The notes under the pieces: model-generated | Seen by the model: only the letters and a program-made list of their open reading frames with translations | What the model was told of the DNA's origin: nothing | Database searches by the model: none | Program-made: the position numbers and the translations under genes | Part shown: positions 7,600-15,598 of the stretch, in pieces | Layout of the letters: each line of letters begins with the position of its first letter | How positions within the stretch are numbered: the first letter of the stretch is position 1 | DNA from: UBA4582 sp047630175 | Lineage (GTDB): Bacteria; Pseudomonadota; Gammaproteobacteria; Pseudomonadales; Azotimanducaceae | Direction of reading: 5' to 3' | NCBI GenBank assembly: GCA_047630175.1 | Contig: JBLHVI010000071.1 | Location: 1-16,027 of the forward strand | Length of the DNA: 16,027 bases

Positions 7600-9000
7600 T
7601 TAGGCGGAATTGCTCACGCGCGCGCTAACACCTTCGCTTTGCAAAGACGCAACTTTTGCTGCGACTTCATCATGCAGGGTACCATTTAACCGGTAGTAGG
7701 TTTTATAAACCCAAACGCTCAACGCTATGAAGAGGATCGGCGAACCAACCATCAGCGCGCGCAAACCAAATATCGTCCCTTCAGATTGATCAGCATTTGG
7801 CACATAACCAATCACCGTTAGACCAATACCAACGAAGAACCCAGCAAATGCGCCGGCGAATTTCACCAACATGGTTTGTACTGAAAAGATAATACTCTCA
7901 CTCCTTTGACCAGAGCGATAATGGCCATAGTCCACTACATCTGCCAGCATAACAGTACCCAAACCATTGGAAATACCTGCCCCGAATTTCAACGTAGCAC
8001 CAGCCACGCCAGCAAGCATTGCATCCTCTGGCGCCAAGATACCCGTTGCCAGCAGAATAACACAAGACAACGCGGGGAAAAACGCAGCAACGTACCACAT
8101 CAAACGCCGCGGCAATACCCTACATAACCACGGAAAACAGAGGACTCCTGCAATTTCAGCGGCCCCAGAGACCGTTGCAAACATCGGAAACAAATCCGCT
8201 CTGCCTATTGCATAGGTGAAGTAATAAATCGCAAATCCACCCACCAACTGAGTCGCAATATTAAAGGTCAACACACTGCCTATTAGCGCTTTGAGTTGGT
8301 CATTCGCTAGGATGATCGTTTTAACATCAGCTAGCGTAAACTTGGCTGTTTGATGGCCTGTTACAAGCTTCTCCTTGACATTGAAGAACGTAATTAATGC
8401 GCTAGCAAGGAAACTCACAACGATGAGTAACGAAAGCAGGAGAAAGCCCTGTCCTTGATTACTATCGCCTAATCTATCCACGGCATACAAGCCGCCTCCA
8501 CCCATAATCATCCAAGCTATACCGGCGAAAATTCTTGGCCAAACAACAAGTTTCTCCCGCTCTTCTCGCTTACCCGACAATGCCGGAATCATCGACCAGT
8601 AGGGAATATCCATAATTGTGTAGGTAACACCCCATAGGATGTAGGTCAGCGTGGCATAAATATAAAGCGCCGTTCCCGTAAAAGAGTGGGTATAAAAAAC
8701 CGCAACAAGTGCAAAGGAATTTACAAGGGTACCAATGAGTATCCAAGGCCGAAACTTACCAAACCTAGAGCGCGTGTTATCAACGATCATACCCATCATA
8801 GGGTCGGTAAATGCATCAATAACTCGGGCAACTAGAAAAAGCGTTCCCACGAAGGCCGCAGGAAGCCCCGCCACATCGGTATAGTAAAACATGAGGAATA
8901 TATAAATTATCGAACAGGCAAAATCCTTACCCAACGCGCCTAGCCCATAGGAGAGCTTGGTACTCAGCTGAATTTTGTCTTCACTGATCTCATCTGACAT
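7600..9000 (-). CDS. GPH-family sugar:cation symporter (MelB-like)
   Basis: 466 residues with about 12 membrane segments, a cytoplasmic-membrane symporter of the glycoside-pentoside-hexuronide family in the major facilitator superfamily. The diagnostic helix 2 region reads ARVIDAFTDPMMGMIVDNTR, followed by SRFGKFRPW. D62 and D66 match the cation-site aspartates D55 and D59 of E. coli MelB. TIMDIPYWSMIPA includes D131, which matches MelB D124. The second-half motif VMLADVVDYGHYRSGQRSES is also typical. The cation is therefore probably Na+ or H+; the substrate is not predictable, but a glycoside or sulfated-sugar product would suit the neighbourhood. The start has a purine-rich site (GGACAGAG) upstream. 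A leader of about 200 nt may precede it. Confidence 0.93.
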   Translation of the reverse strand: MSDEISEDKIQLSTKLSYGLGALGKDFACSIIYIFLMFYYTDVAGLPAAFVGTLFLVARVIDAFTDPMMGMIVDNTRSRFGKFRPWILIGTLVNSFALVAVFYTHSFTGTALYIYATLTYILWGVTYTIMDIPYWSMIPALSGKREEREKLVVWPRIFAGIAWMIMGGGGLYAVDRLGDSNQGQGFLLLSLLIVVSFLASALITFFNVKEKLVTGHQTAKFTLADVKTIILANDQLKALIGSVLTFNIATQLVGGFAIYYFTYAIGRADLFPMFATVSGAAEIAGVLCFPWLCRVLPRRLMWYVAAFFPALSCVILLATGILAPEDAMLAGVAGATLKFGAGISNGLGTVMLADVVDYGHYRSGQRSESIIFSVQTMLVKFAGAFAGFFVGIGLTVIGYVPNADQSEGTIFGLRALMVGSPILFIALSVWVYKTYYRLNGTLHDEVAAKVASLQSEGVSARVSNSA

Positions 9001-9448
9001 TGGATAACTCTGTCCTAGGATCCATAACAGCCACTAGGTAGACAATATAGTTCCACTAGCAGTCTCTTAACCTGAAGCCTTAAAACGCTGCGTGTTCGCA
9101 GGTACCTTACCCTAAAGCTCCGGCGTTACCGAACGATTAACGTCAGGACCCCGCTGGCCATACAGAGGGGCACGAGTGAACACTCATCAAAGGCCAGCCA
9201 TGTCGCGAAATTATAGCGTAAAAGGCATTCAATTAGGCAAGCAGTGCTCGGCCTGATCGAGCCTGTTTCGCGACAGCAAACATCGCTTTGTTTCCACCCG
9301 CTAGCTAAGCGGTCCGCAGGGTTGCGCCAGGCATGGGACCCCAGCGCCGTCCGAGTGAGCGCCGTGCCGTTGAGTTCATACAAATATTCAAGGTTTACAG
9401 GCATCGGCGCCTGGGCGCTGCATCAGTGTGGTTATCGAACCTTGAGCC
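9001..9448. other. gene-free region rich in inverted repeats, upstream of the symporter
   Basis: There are 448 bases between hugZ and the symporter gene. Frames on both strands encode 60-90 residue peptides with no recognisable family, ribosome site or composition, so I do not call them. The stretch has several hairpin-forming repeats: TGTCGCGAAA (9201-9210) with TTTCGCGACA (9266-9275); GCTGGCC (9153-9159) with GGCCAGC (9192-9198), enclosing GAGTG-AA-CACTC (9174-9185); and CTGCG-TGTT-CGCAG (9088-9101). A possible - strand promoter lies within it. Near hugZ, CAGGC/GCCTG can pair but no T-run follows. Confidence 0.6.
9210..9240 (-). promoter_or_regulatory. possible sigma70-type promoter for the GPH symporter
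   Basis: On the - strand a perfect -10 box TATAAT (9215-9210) is preceded by TTGCCT (9240-9235) at a 19-base spacing, longer than the ideal 17. Transcription would start near 9203 and give a leader of about 200 nt. The 10-base inverted repeat TGTCGCGAAA/TTTCGCGACA brackets the site, with one arm at the predicted start and the other about 55 bases upstream. This would suit a looping regulator, but it is inferred only. Confidence 0.35.
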
Positions 9449-10198
9449 TCAACCCTCGAGCATCGCCTCCTCACCCTGGGTGACGATCTCTTTGTGTGCC
9501 AGCACGGTTAACGCTTGACGCAGTTCCGTACTGGTCGCAACAGGCTTATCAAAATAACACCGATGAATTCGCTGGCCGTTACGAATATGAAATCCATCCC
9601 CGTCAATACCCGCGATGTTAGGTGTATCCTTCTCACTCAGATGTATGTTTAGCAGGGCGCAATAATGCTTGATGTTTCTTAAATGATCTTGATTCATATG
9701 CTCCACTGCGCCTTTTTCTTCGGCAGCAGAAAATGGGTTGTTAGGCGCATAAGCTTTTGCATCGACCCAATGGATTTGACCAAAACCGCCAATGAAGCGC
9801 AGCCTGTGCAGCTCAATGTAAAACAGGTCGAAATGATGTGATTTATGATAGTCCGCCGCGTCGGGGAAATATTGATAGTATCTATTAGCAGTGTCGGTAT
9901 CGTCCTCAGTCACTTGATGAGCATAACCGATATAGGTCACTCGACCATGAGCCTGAATATCATCAGTGCCACGCTCTGCAATAATCAGCGAGACTTTGTT
10001 GTCAGCAAGAACGTTTTTGGTATGTTGTGCGATACTACTAATCAGGATAACAGGCCGCCCTTGTCGATCTAAGCAATACGGCACCACGGAACCGAAAGGG
10101 AATCCCGGCACATCAACAGACAGCGTCGATAGGACACCTTGATACTCGTTCAAAATTAGATTGCGCGCTTTCTTTGCGGCTAAGTTTTTTCTATTCAT
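9449..10198 (-). CDS. hugZ: heme-degrading oxygenase, HugZ/HutZ family
   Basis: 249 residues. The N-terminal split-barrel domain, related to pyridoxamine-phosphate oxidases, covers about residues 10-145 (YQGVLSTLSVDVPGFPFGSVVPY, then HRLRFIGGFGQIHWVD). The C-terminal DUF2470-type domain (from about 160) begins with HMNQDHLRNIKHYC, whose histidines are candidates for the heme-binding residue of this family. HugZ proteins oxidatively open cytoplasmic heme and release iron; they are unrelated in fold to the classical HemO. I chose the ATG at 10198 because GAGGT lies 5 bases upstream and the ATP-ase gene stops 8 bases before it; an in-frame start at 10291 would overlap hmuV heavily. It is the last gene of the heme operon, so imported heme meets its breakdown enzyme. 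No clear terminator follows. Confidence 0.93.
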   Translation of the reverse strand: MNRKNLAAKKARNLILNEYQGVLSTLSVDVPGFPFGSVVPYCLDRQGRPVILISSIAQHTKNVLADNKVSLIIAERGTDDIQAHGRVTYIGYAHQVTEDDTDTANRYYQYFPDAADYHKSHHFDLFYIELHRLRFIGGFGQIHWVDAKAYAPNNPFSAAEEKGAVEHMNQDHLRNIKHYCALLNIHLSEKDTPNIAGIDGDGFHIRNGQRIHRCYFDKPVATSTELRQALTVLAHKEIVTQGEEAMLEG

Positions 10199-10206
10199 TA
10201 TGTACC

Positions 10207-11058
10207 TCACTGTAGTTTTCCTGTTGGGCTGATATTCAACTGGGTTGGCAGGTTGTTTACGGGTTTCGGCATTGACACCATCAAAGGGCAACCAAGCGTG
10301 GGATGCTTTTGGAAAAGCGCGTCAATGCCGAATACTTCTCGGATTAGCGCTGTGTCTAGCACCGCGTTGGGAGAGCCTTGTCGCTTTATTTCACCGTGCT
10401 CGAAGATCGCTATCTTATCTGCATACATGGCCGCCAGATTAATGTCATGAAGAATAATAAGCACACCGACATTTCGCTGGGCGAACTGCTGAGCTATATG
10501 CAGAGTTTCATGTTGGTGAGCTAAATCCATGCTGGCGACAGGCTCATCGAGTAGCAGATAGCGACTATCATTTTGCTCGGCATCTTTGTCTTCAGCCCAT
10601 ATCTGGCAAAGTGCCCGCGCCAACTGCACACGCTGTTGCTCACCCCCTGACAACGTGTTGTAATTTCTTGCCGCCAACGCACTTACACCGGTGCTGCCCA
10701 TGGCCGTCTCAGCAATGCGCTGGTCCCGCTGATTTTCGCGTCTAGCAACATGAGGGCTGCGGCCAAGCATAACTATCTCTCGCGCAGAAAATGCAAACAC
10801 AACGTTACTGCTCTGCGGCATCATCGCGCGTCGCTGCGCAAGACTACGGCGGGTCCAGTTCTGTGTAGGCTTATCATCAAGAGTGATGCGACCAGAGCTT
10901 GGCTGCAGGTCCCCGCACAGCAGCTTCATGAAAGTCGATTTTCCCGCCCCATTGGGCCCTAAAATCACGGTCAGCTCCCCGGGTTTAATATCTAGCGACG
11001 CGTTTCTTAGAAGCTGCTTTCGCTTGATACTAAAACTTATAGCGTTCGCACTCAGCAT
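10207..11058 (-). CDS. hmuV: heme ABC transporter ATP-binding protein
   Basis: 283 residues, the ATPase that powers heme import through HmuU. All ATPase motifs are present: Walker A GPNGAGKST (34-42), Q-loop MMPQSS (79-84), signature LSGGEQQR (136-143), Walker B YLLLDEP (167-173) and the H-loop LHDIN with H204. A charged insertion (AEDKDAEQND, about 155-164) between signature and Walker B is common in HmuV-type proteins. The C-terminal tail beyond VFGID (about 245-283) is also usual for the family. The gene starts one base after the hmuU stop and its ribosome site lies in the end of hmuU, so translation is probably coupled. Confidence 0.95.
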   Translation of the reverse strand: MLSANAISFSIKRKQLLRNASLDIKPGELTVILGPNGAGKSTFMKLLCGDLQPSSGRITLDDKPTQNWTRRSLAQRRAMMPQSSNVVFAFSAREIVMLGRSPHVARRENQRDQRIAETAMGSTGVSALAARNYNTLSGGEQQRVQLARALCQIWAEDKDAEQNDSRYLLLDEPVASMDLAHQHETLHIAQQFAQRNVGVLIILHDINLAAMYADKIAIFEHGEIKRQGSPNAVLDTALIREVFGIDALFQKHPTLGCPLMVSMPKPVNNLPTQLNISPTGKLQ

Positions 11059-11059
11059 T

Positions 11060-12148
11060 TTACTCTCCTCGCAGTGTACGTTTACTCATGAGTAGCCATA
11101 GAAAAAACGGACCACCGATACAGCTCGTAACCACACCGATCGGAAGCTCCGCAGGGACGACCAAAGTGCGTGATAAAGCATCAGCAAAAAGGACCAACGT
11201 GCTCCCCAACAAAATAGAACTTGGCATAAGCCTGCGGTGATCGGAACCCAGCAGCAAACGCGCTAGATGTGGTACAACTAGCCCGACAAATCCAATGATG
11301 CCCGACACCGCAACTGCCGCACCAATGCCCATACTGGTAAAGAAGATGGTGAGCTTTTTGAGTCGCTCAACATCAAATCCGAGATGGCCCGCTTCACTCT
11401 CACCCAGAATATAGGCGTTCATACCCCTGCTGAGCATAGGCAGCACGCAGCAAGGCACTAACAGAAAGGGTAGAACCGGTAAAAGCACCGACCATGTATT
11501 TCTGGCAAGGCTGCCCATGGTCCAAAAAGTCAAGTCTCTTAGCTGTTGGTCATCACTGGTAAAGACAAACATACCAATTAGAGCACCGCATATTGAATTG
11601 ATTGCAATGCCCGCTAACAGCATGGTGGCGACTTGCGTTTGACCATCAACAACACCGATGCGATAGACCAACATGGCCACCGTAAGCCCTCCAGCAAAGG
11701 CTGCTATAGGAAGCAAGAAGGGCTGTACGCCATCAGGTACTACCGCGAGTAACGTGCTACCGGCAACAATGAAGCTCACTGCGCCGAGTGCTGCGCCACT
11801 AGAAACACCAACCAGAGCAGGGTCTGCCAAAGGATTACGGAATAGGCCTTGCAGAGCAGCTCCCGACAGCGCAAGCACTGCACCAACCAACAGTCCTAAC
11901 AATATTCGCGGCAGCCTGAGGCTCATCACCACAAGCTCATGACGTGGTTCGAACTGCCAAGGCAACGTTATGCCGATTTTTGTCATGAGAATAGATGCCA
12001 CCTGCCCCGTCGTTACCGACACCGCGCCCGTGCAAATTGCTGCCAGCATCGTCGTTACTAACAATATGCCCAGTGCTAACAGGGTGAGCTCAGGCCTCGC
12101 TCTAAAATTCAGCTTGCTCGCTGCTCTATCTACGGCTAAATCAGGCAT
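11060..12148 (-). CDS. hmuU: heme ABC transporter permease (FecCD family)
   Basis: 362 residues with about ten hydrophobic segments, the inner-membrane permease of the heme importer. FecCD/BtuC family motifs are clear: LRLPRILLGLLVGAVLALSG, GLFRNPLADPALVGVSSGA (about residues 105-123), GHLGFDVERLKK, and GIIGFVGLVVPHLARLL followed by GSDHR. The GFVGLVVPH loop is the usual contact for the ATPase. It starts 3 bases after the hmuT stop, and hmuV starts one base after it ends. The heme substrate is assigned from the operon (HemP, HugZ), since FecCD permeases alone do not reveal it. Confidence 0.94.
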   Translation of the reverse strand: MPDLAVDRAASKLNFRARPELTLLALGILLVTTMLAAICTGAVSVTTGQVASILMTKIGITLPWQFEPRHELVVMSLRLPRILLGLLVGAVLALSGAALQGLFRNPLADPALVGVSSGAALGAVSFIVAGSTLLAVVPDGVQPFLLPIAAFAGGLTVAMLVYRIGVVDGQTQVATMLLAGIAINSICGALIGMFVFTSDDQQLRDLTFWTMGSLARNTWSVLLPVLPFLLVPCCVLPMLSRGMNAYILGESEAGHLGFDVERLKKLTIFFTSMGIGAAVAVSGIIGFVGLVVPHLARLLLGSDHRRLMPSSILLGSTLVLFADALSRTLVVPAELPIGVVTSCIGGPFFLWLLMSKRTLRGE

Positions 12149-12151
12149 GTT

Positions 12152-13072
12152 CTACTCGCTAAGTGACTCATCAAAATTAAAATCTGGATGTAACGCTGTG
12201 GCGAGATCAAGAATCGCCCGAATCGAGCGTGGGCCAAAACCTAATAGATAAAGACCATCAAAAACTAGCAGCTGCTGTGCTTGTGCGGCCGGCGTAGCAA
12301 TCAACTCAGGCAGCGCGAACACGGATTGCTTGGAACCATAAAGATCGAATACATGCTGGGGTATAAGCACAAAATCAGGTGCACCGACCACTATAGATTC
12401 TGGCGAAATCGATTTGTAGCCATTGATTTCAGACATAATGTTTGTGCCGCCAGCCATAGTTATCATGGCATTCGCCGACGTGTCATTACCTGCCGCCATG
12501 GGCGCACCAATACCCGCTGACAGCAAAAACAGCACCCTAGGCTTGCCGTCGATTGTGCTTAACAACGCCTTGGCCGCGGAAAATTCTTCACGCAACGATT
12601 CGACGAGAGCAAGGCCCTGTGGTTGTTTCAGCACCAGCTGCGATACCGCCCGCACTTTAGCGTAAACGCCATCGATGCTTGGCTCATCCTCAATTATAAT
12701 CACCTTCGTGCCGGCCGCTCGAAGCTGCTCGAAGACGCTCGCCGGCCCAGCACCACTTGCTACCATGACAAGATCAGGATTCAGGGACAAAATAGGCTCT
12801 GCAGATAAAGCCCGCATGTAGCCAACGTTAGGATGCTTCGCTAAAGCTGACTTTGGATAGGTGCTGGTTGTATCAACAGCAACCAACAGATTTTCCGCAC
12901 CTAGTTCATACACAATTTCAGTTAGGGAGCCGCCGATAGAAACGATTCGCTCGTAGCGCGTAGGTTCCTCAGCGAAAGCGTTAGCATTTAGCAGAACTAA
13001 GCTCGCTAAAAATGATAGAAATTGCGTGTATTTATTTGTCTTAGCCTTATGGCTGATGGCTTTAAAATTCAT
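12152..13072 (-). CDS. hmuT: periplasmic heme-binding protein of the ABC importer
   Basis: 306 residues. A signal peptide spans about residues 1-34, with a basic start, a hydrophobic core FLSFLASLVLLNA and a cut after NAFA. The mature protein is a class III solute-binding protein: RIVSIGGSLTEIVYELGAE, then VAVDTTSTYP and NVGYMRALSAEPILSLNPD. Tyr85 in the GYMRALSAE segment matches the heme-ligating tyrosine of ShuT/HmuT-type proteins. It delivers heme from the receptor to HmuUV. Its ATG lies inside the end of the receptor gene (11-base overlap), so the two are translationally coupled. Confidence 0.94.
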   Translation of the reverse strand: MNFKAISHKAKTNKYTQFLSFLASLVLLNANAFAEEPTRYERIVSIGGSLTEIVYELGAENLLVAVDTTSTYPKSALAKHPNVGYMRALSAEPILSLNPDLVMVASGAGPASVFEQLRAAGTKVIIIEDEPSIDGVYAKVRAVSQLVLKQPQGLALVESLREEFSAAKALLSTIDGKPRVLFLLSAGIGAPMAAGNDTSANAMITMAGGTNIMSEINGYKSISPESIVVGAPDFVLIPQHVFDLYGSKQSVFALPELIATPAAQAQQLLVFDGLYLLGFGPRSIRAILDLATALHPDFNFDESLSE

Positions 13073-15272
13073 AGCGCACTGACATCGAAGCGTTAATTCC
13101 CGGGCGAGTAAATCGGTTAAGCGCTACATCATCTGACTCTCTGCCAACCACATCACCCCATTCCCAATACTTGCGATTAGTAAGATTGAAAATGCCGAAA
13201 TTCATGCTTGCCTTGTCCGTGAAATTGTAGGCACCCAACAGGTCAATCGTTGCATAACCGGGCGCCTGGAAAAATTCACTAGCCGCTCCTGTGTTGTCAA
13301 TACGGTCTTGCCTGTCAACCACCGTTAACACCAACTGCGAATTCCAAACATTGCCAGATTCATAAGCAAAGCCTAACACCATTCGCAAGGGGTCAACCGT
13401 ATTGACTGGCTCGCCTGTTTGCTTGTCTTCACCGCGAGAATAAGCCGCGCTAGCAATCGCCGACAGGCCCTCTATTTCGGTGAATCGCCAGTCGCCTTTG
13501 AACTCCATGCCACGGATAACAACTTCTTCTCTGTTAACCGCCTGAAACTCTAGCAACCCGGTAGCTTCGTTAACGCCCCGAGAAGCAAGACTTTGAATAA
13601 AGTTATCATACTCATTATTGAACACAACGAAACTTGCACTCGCATTTTCCGCGACAAAGCGCAGGCCTACTTCAATACTATTGCTCGTTTCAGCTTCGAG
13701 ATTAGCATTGGGTAACGTCGTATAGCCGCCCAACAAATTAGTGAAGCCAACATTGACATCATCAAAAGGCGGCGCTCGAAAGCCCTGAGCAAATTGAGCG
13801 AACAGCGAATAAGTATCATTAAATTGGTAAACGCTGCCAATTTTTGCTGTAAAGCGATCGTCAGAGAAAGGTTCGGGAGGAGCTGTGCCAGAGTTACCCG
13901 CGAGAAATACCGAATCTATTTCTGGATCAAGCTCGAATCTGTCCCATCGCAATCCAGGCGTAAGCGTTAGCTTACCCGCTAGCAGTGAAACTTCATCTTG
14001 AATGTAAAACGAAGTCTCTTCAGTTTTAGAGTTCGGAAAATCTCTTGTTGGCAGAGGGTTGAACTCGCGAATCATCGCGCCAGTGAGAGCGTCAGTGGTG
14101 CCACCGTCACGTAAATTAAAGCTATCAGTGAGTTCATAATCAAACCCAAAGACTAGGTAGTGACCTGTCGTACCAACGTCAAAAGACTTATCAAACTGGA
14201 GTTCGAATCCAGTGACAGATTGATCGAAGACTGAGTCTCGAACACGATTTCGTGGAGCGCCCCTGCTTAGTTGTTGTTGATTGGTTATTTGCCGGCTTTC
14301 AGACTCTTGATGATAAACTTGCACGAATGCTCGGTCTATCAGTGTACCGGATGCCTGATACTCATGAGATAAGCTAAGCCTGCGTCGATCACGTGTATCA
14401 TCCGCCAAACTTACTGTGGTTAGAACGCCGCGTGCTGAAGTATTCGCCGCTGACAGCGCGTTAGAGGCAGAATCACCAACAAATGTTTCGGCAATCAACC
14501 GAATTCTGTGCTTGTCGTTTGGTGTGATGACAACTTTGGCCAATAAGTTTTGGCTACTGAAGTCAAACGGATCTGCGCCAGCGCGGCTAGGGCCATTATC
14601 ACCGGCCCCGGAATCAAAGAAAGTCTCTGTTTGGTCACCTTCGCGATAAGTAGCAAGTAACATACCCTGAATAATGTCGTTTCCCGCAGCGAGCGTCGTA
14701 GACGTGACATAACTGTTATCTTCAGAGGTGTATCCACCTTTGACCGCGACATAAAAGGGTTTTTTTCCAGCGCCGAGATAATCAGCGGGGTCTTTCGTCA
14801 TAAAAGAAACGACACCGCCTAGGGCATCACTGCCGTATAGAGAAGAGGCTGGGCCGCGTATGATTTCGACAGTCTTCAGAGCATCGACATCAACAAAATC
14901 TCGTCGCGATGAAAGAAACGGGCCAAAACTGAATTCATCTGAAGTTGGCGTCCCGTCGACTTGGGTAAGCACGCGATCTCCGCCTACGCCTCGAATGGTA
15001 AATCCATTCAGACCAAAACGACCACCGCCGCTGACTGAGATACCCGGTTCGTAACGAATCAAATCACGAATATCTCGATTCAAATTCTCTTCAATAGTTG
15101 CAGCACTTATGACGGTGACTGTCCCAGCGATCTCGCTAAGTGAACGCTCAACGCGTGCCGCTGTTACGGTGATGGTTTCCATCGCATTGTCAGCCGCAAT
15201 TGCTGTATTAACAGCAAACGTGCAAGCGATGGCAGAAAACAAGGCGCCTCGGCGCCCGGCAGCAAAATTCAT
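13062..15272 (-). CDS. TonB-dependent heme/hemoglobin receptor
   Basis: 736 residues. A signal peptide (about 1-27) is followed by a TonB box ETITVTA (32-38), the plug domain (about 45-165, with IRGPASSLYGSDALGGVV) and a 22-strand barrel that ends in the aromatic terminus RYEF. The barrel carries the FRAP box (498-501) and PNANL (521-525), matching the NPNL box of HemR/HutA/HmuR heme receptors. The segment between them has no histidine and the plug has none; the only histidines are H255, H303, H321 and H371. Usual heme receptors use one histidine in each of these two regions. A strong AGGAG ribosome site lies 6 bases before the ATG. It follows hemP by 104 bases and overlaps hmuT, so heme is the most likely ligand, though the binding mode may differ. 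Confidence 0.92.
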   Translation of the reverse strand: MNFAAGRRGALFSAIACTFAVNTAIAADNAMETITVTAARVERSLSEIAGTVTVISAATIEENLNRDIRDLIRYEPGISVSGGGRFGLNGFTIRGVGGDRVLTQVDGTPTSDEFSFGPFLSSRRDFVDVDALKTVEIIRGPASSLYGSDALGGVVSFMTKDPADYLGAGKKPFYVAVKGGYTSEDNSYVTSTTLAAGNDIIQGMLLATYREGDQTETFFDSGAGDNGPSRAGADPFDFSSQNLLAKVVITPNDKHRIRLIAETFVGDSASNALSAANTSARGVLTTVSLADDTRDRRRLSLSHEYQASGTLIDRAFVQVYHQESESRQITNQQQLSRGAPRNRVRDSVFDQSVTGFELQFDKSFDVGTTGHYLVFGFDYELTDSFNLRDGGTTDALTGAMIREFNPLPTRDFPNSKTEETSFYIQDEVSLLAGKLTLTPGLRWDRFELDPEIDSVFLAGNSGTAPPEPFSDDRFTAKIGSVYQFNDTYSLFAQFAQGFRAPPFDDVNVGFTNLLGGYTTLPNANLEAETSNSIEVGLRFVAENASASFVVFNNEYDNFIQSLASRGVNEATGLLEFQAVNREEVVIRGMEFKGDWRFTEIEGLSAIASAAYSRGEDKQTGEPVNTVDPLRMVLGFAYESGNVWNSQLVLTVVDRQDRIDNTGAASEFFQAPGYATIDLLGAYNFTDKASMNFGIFNLTNRKYWEWGDVVGRESDDVALNRFTRPGINASMSVRYEF

Positions 15273-15316
15273 TCTATACTCCTCGTTAGAATAAAGTCTG
15301 GCTTGCTGCCTAGTGA

Positions 15317-15341
15317 CGATAGCTGATTAGGATAACTATCG
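15317..15341. repeat. inverted repeat between hemP and the receptor gene
   Basis: Perfect 6-base arms CGATAG (15317-15322) and CTATCG (15336-15341) are separated by 13 bases. It lies in the 104-base gap between hemP and the receptor. There is no T-run after it on the - strand, so it is not a standard terminator. It could be an RNA processing or stabilising hairpin, or a regulator site. Its resemblance to the Fur consensus is only partial (12 of 19 positions). Confidence 0.4.
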
Positions 15342-15376
15342 CTTTGGGTGGCTGGCGTGACTCCGCTATTTCATAA

Positions 15377-15544
15377 TTACTTCGTTAAAATAAGTTTATT
15401 GTTCCCGGTAATTCGCAGAACATATCTTTCATTATTGTGCTTGATCACCAATTCCTTGGTATCGGCCATTAATTTAGTGCTGGAGATTTCTCCACTGCGT
15501 GGGGCACTTGCTCCTTGCTCCTGATTTTCTTTATCTGTTTTCAT
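15377..15544 (-). CDS. hemP: hemin uptake protein HemP
   Basis: 55 residues from the ATG at 15544. The C-terminal signature, VIKHNNERYVLRITGNNKLILTK, split here as ERYVLRIT and NKLILTK, is the HemP family ending (YxLRxTxxxKLILTK). The N-terminal half is polar and poorly conserved, as usual. An upstream in-frame start at 15598 would fall inside the promoter and Fur box, so I reject it. HemP genes commonly lead heme-uptake operons; the protein is needed for efficient heme-receptor expression in some bacteria, perhaps as a small regulator. Here it is the first gene and is followed by the receptor. Confidence 0.93.
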   Translation of the reverse strand: MKTDKENQEQGASAPRSGEISSTKLMADTKELVIKHNNERYVLRITGNNKLILTK

Positions 15545-15569
15545 GGCACTCACATTGCTGAATATGCCA

Positions 15570-15598
15570 ATACTAATGCGAATCATTCTCATTATCAA
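15570..15598 (-). promoter_or_regulatory. promoter of the heme operon
   Basis: On the - strand, -35 TTGATA (15598-15593) and -10 TAGTAT (15575-15570) are separated by exactly 17 bases. Transcription would begin near 15563, about 19 nt before the hemP ATG. The Fur box fills the spacer and both box edges. Confidence 0.75.
15575..15593. promoter_or_regulatory. Fur box
   Basis: AATGCGAATCATTCTCATT is a 19-base palindrome around a central C, with one mismatch between its arms. It is close to the classical AATGAGAAT-N-ATTCTCATT form of the gammaproteobacterial Fur operator. It lies in the spacer of the hemP promoter, so iron-loaded Fur should block transcription of hemP and the genes behind it. 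Confidence 0.88.

Noticed and set aside
9126..9404. 92-residue frame on the - strand, and overlapping frames on the + strand (9244-9518), in the leader region
   Set aside because: Many cysteines and unusual composition, no ribosome site and no recognised family. The inverted repeats explain the region better. A decayed repeat element cannot be ruled out.
9395..9425. CAGGC/GCCTG hairpin after hugZ as the heme operon terminator
   Set aside because: Five-pair stem with no following T-run.
10199..10291. Longer HugZ start at 10291
   Set aside because: It would overlap hmuV by about 85 bases; the ATG at 10198 has a strong GAGGT site.
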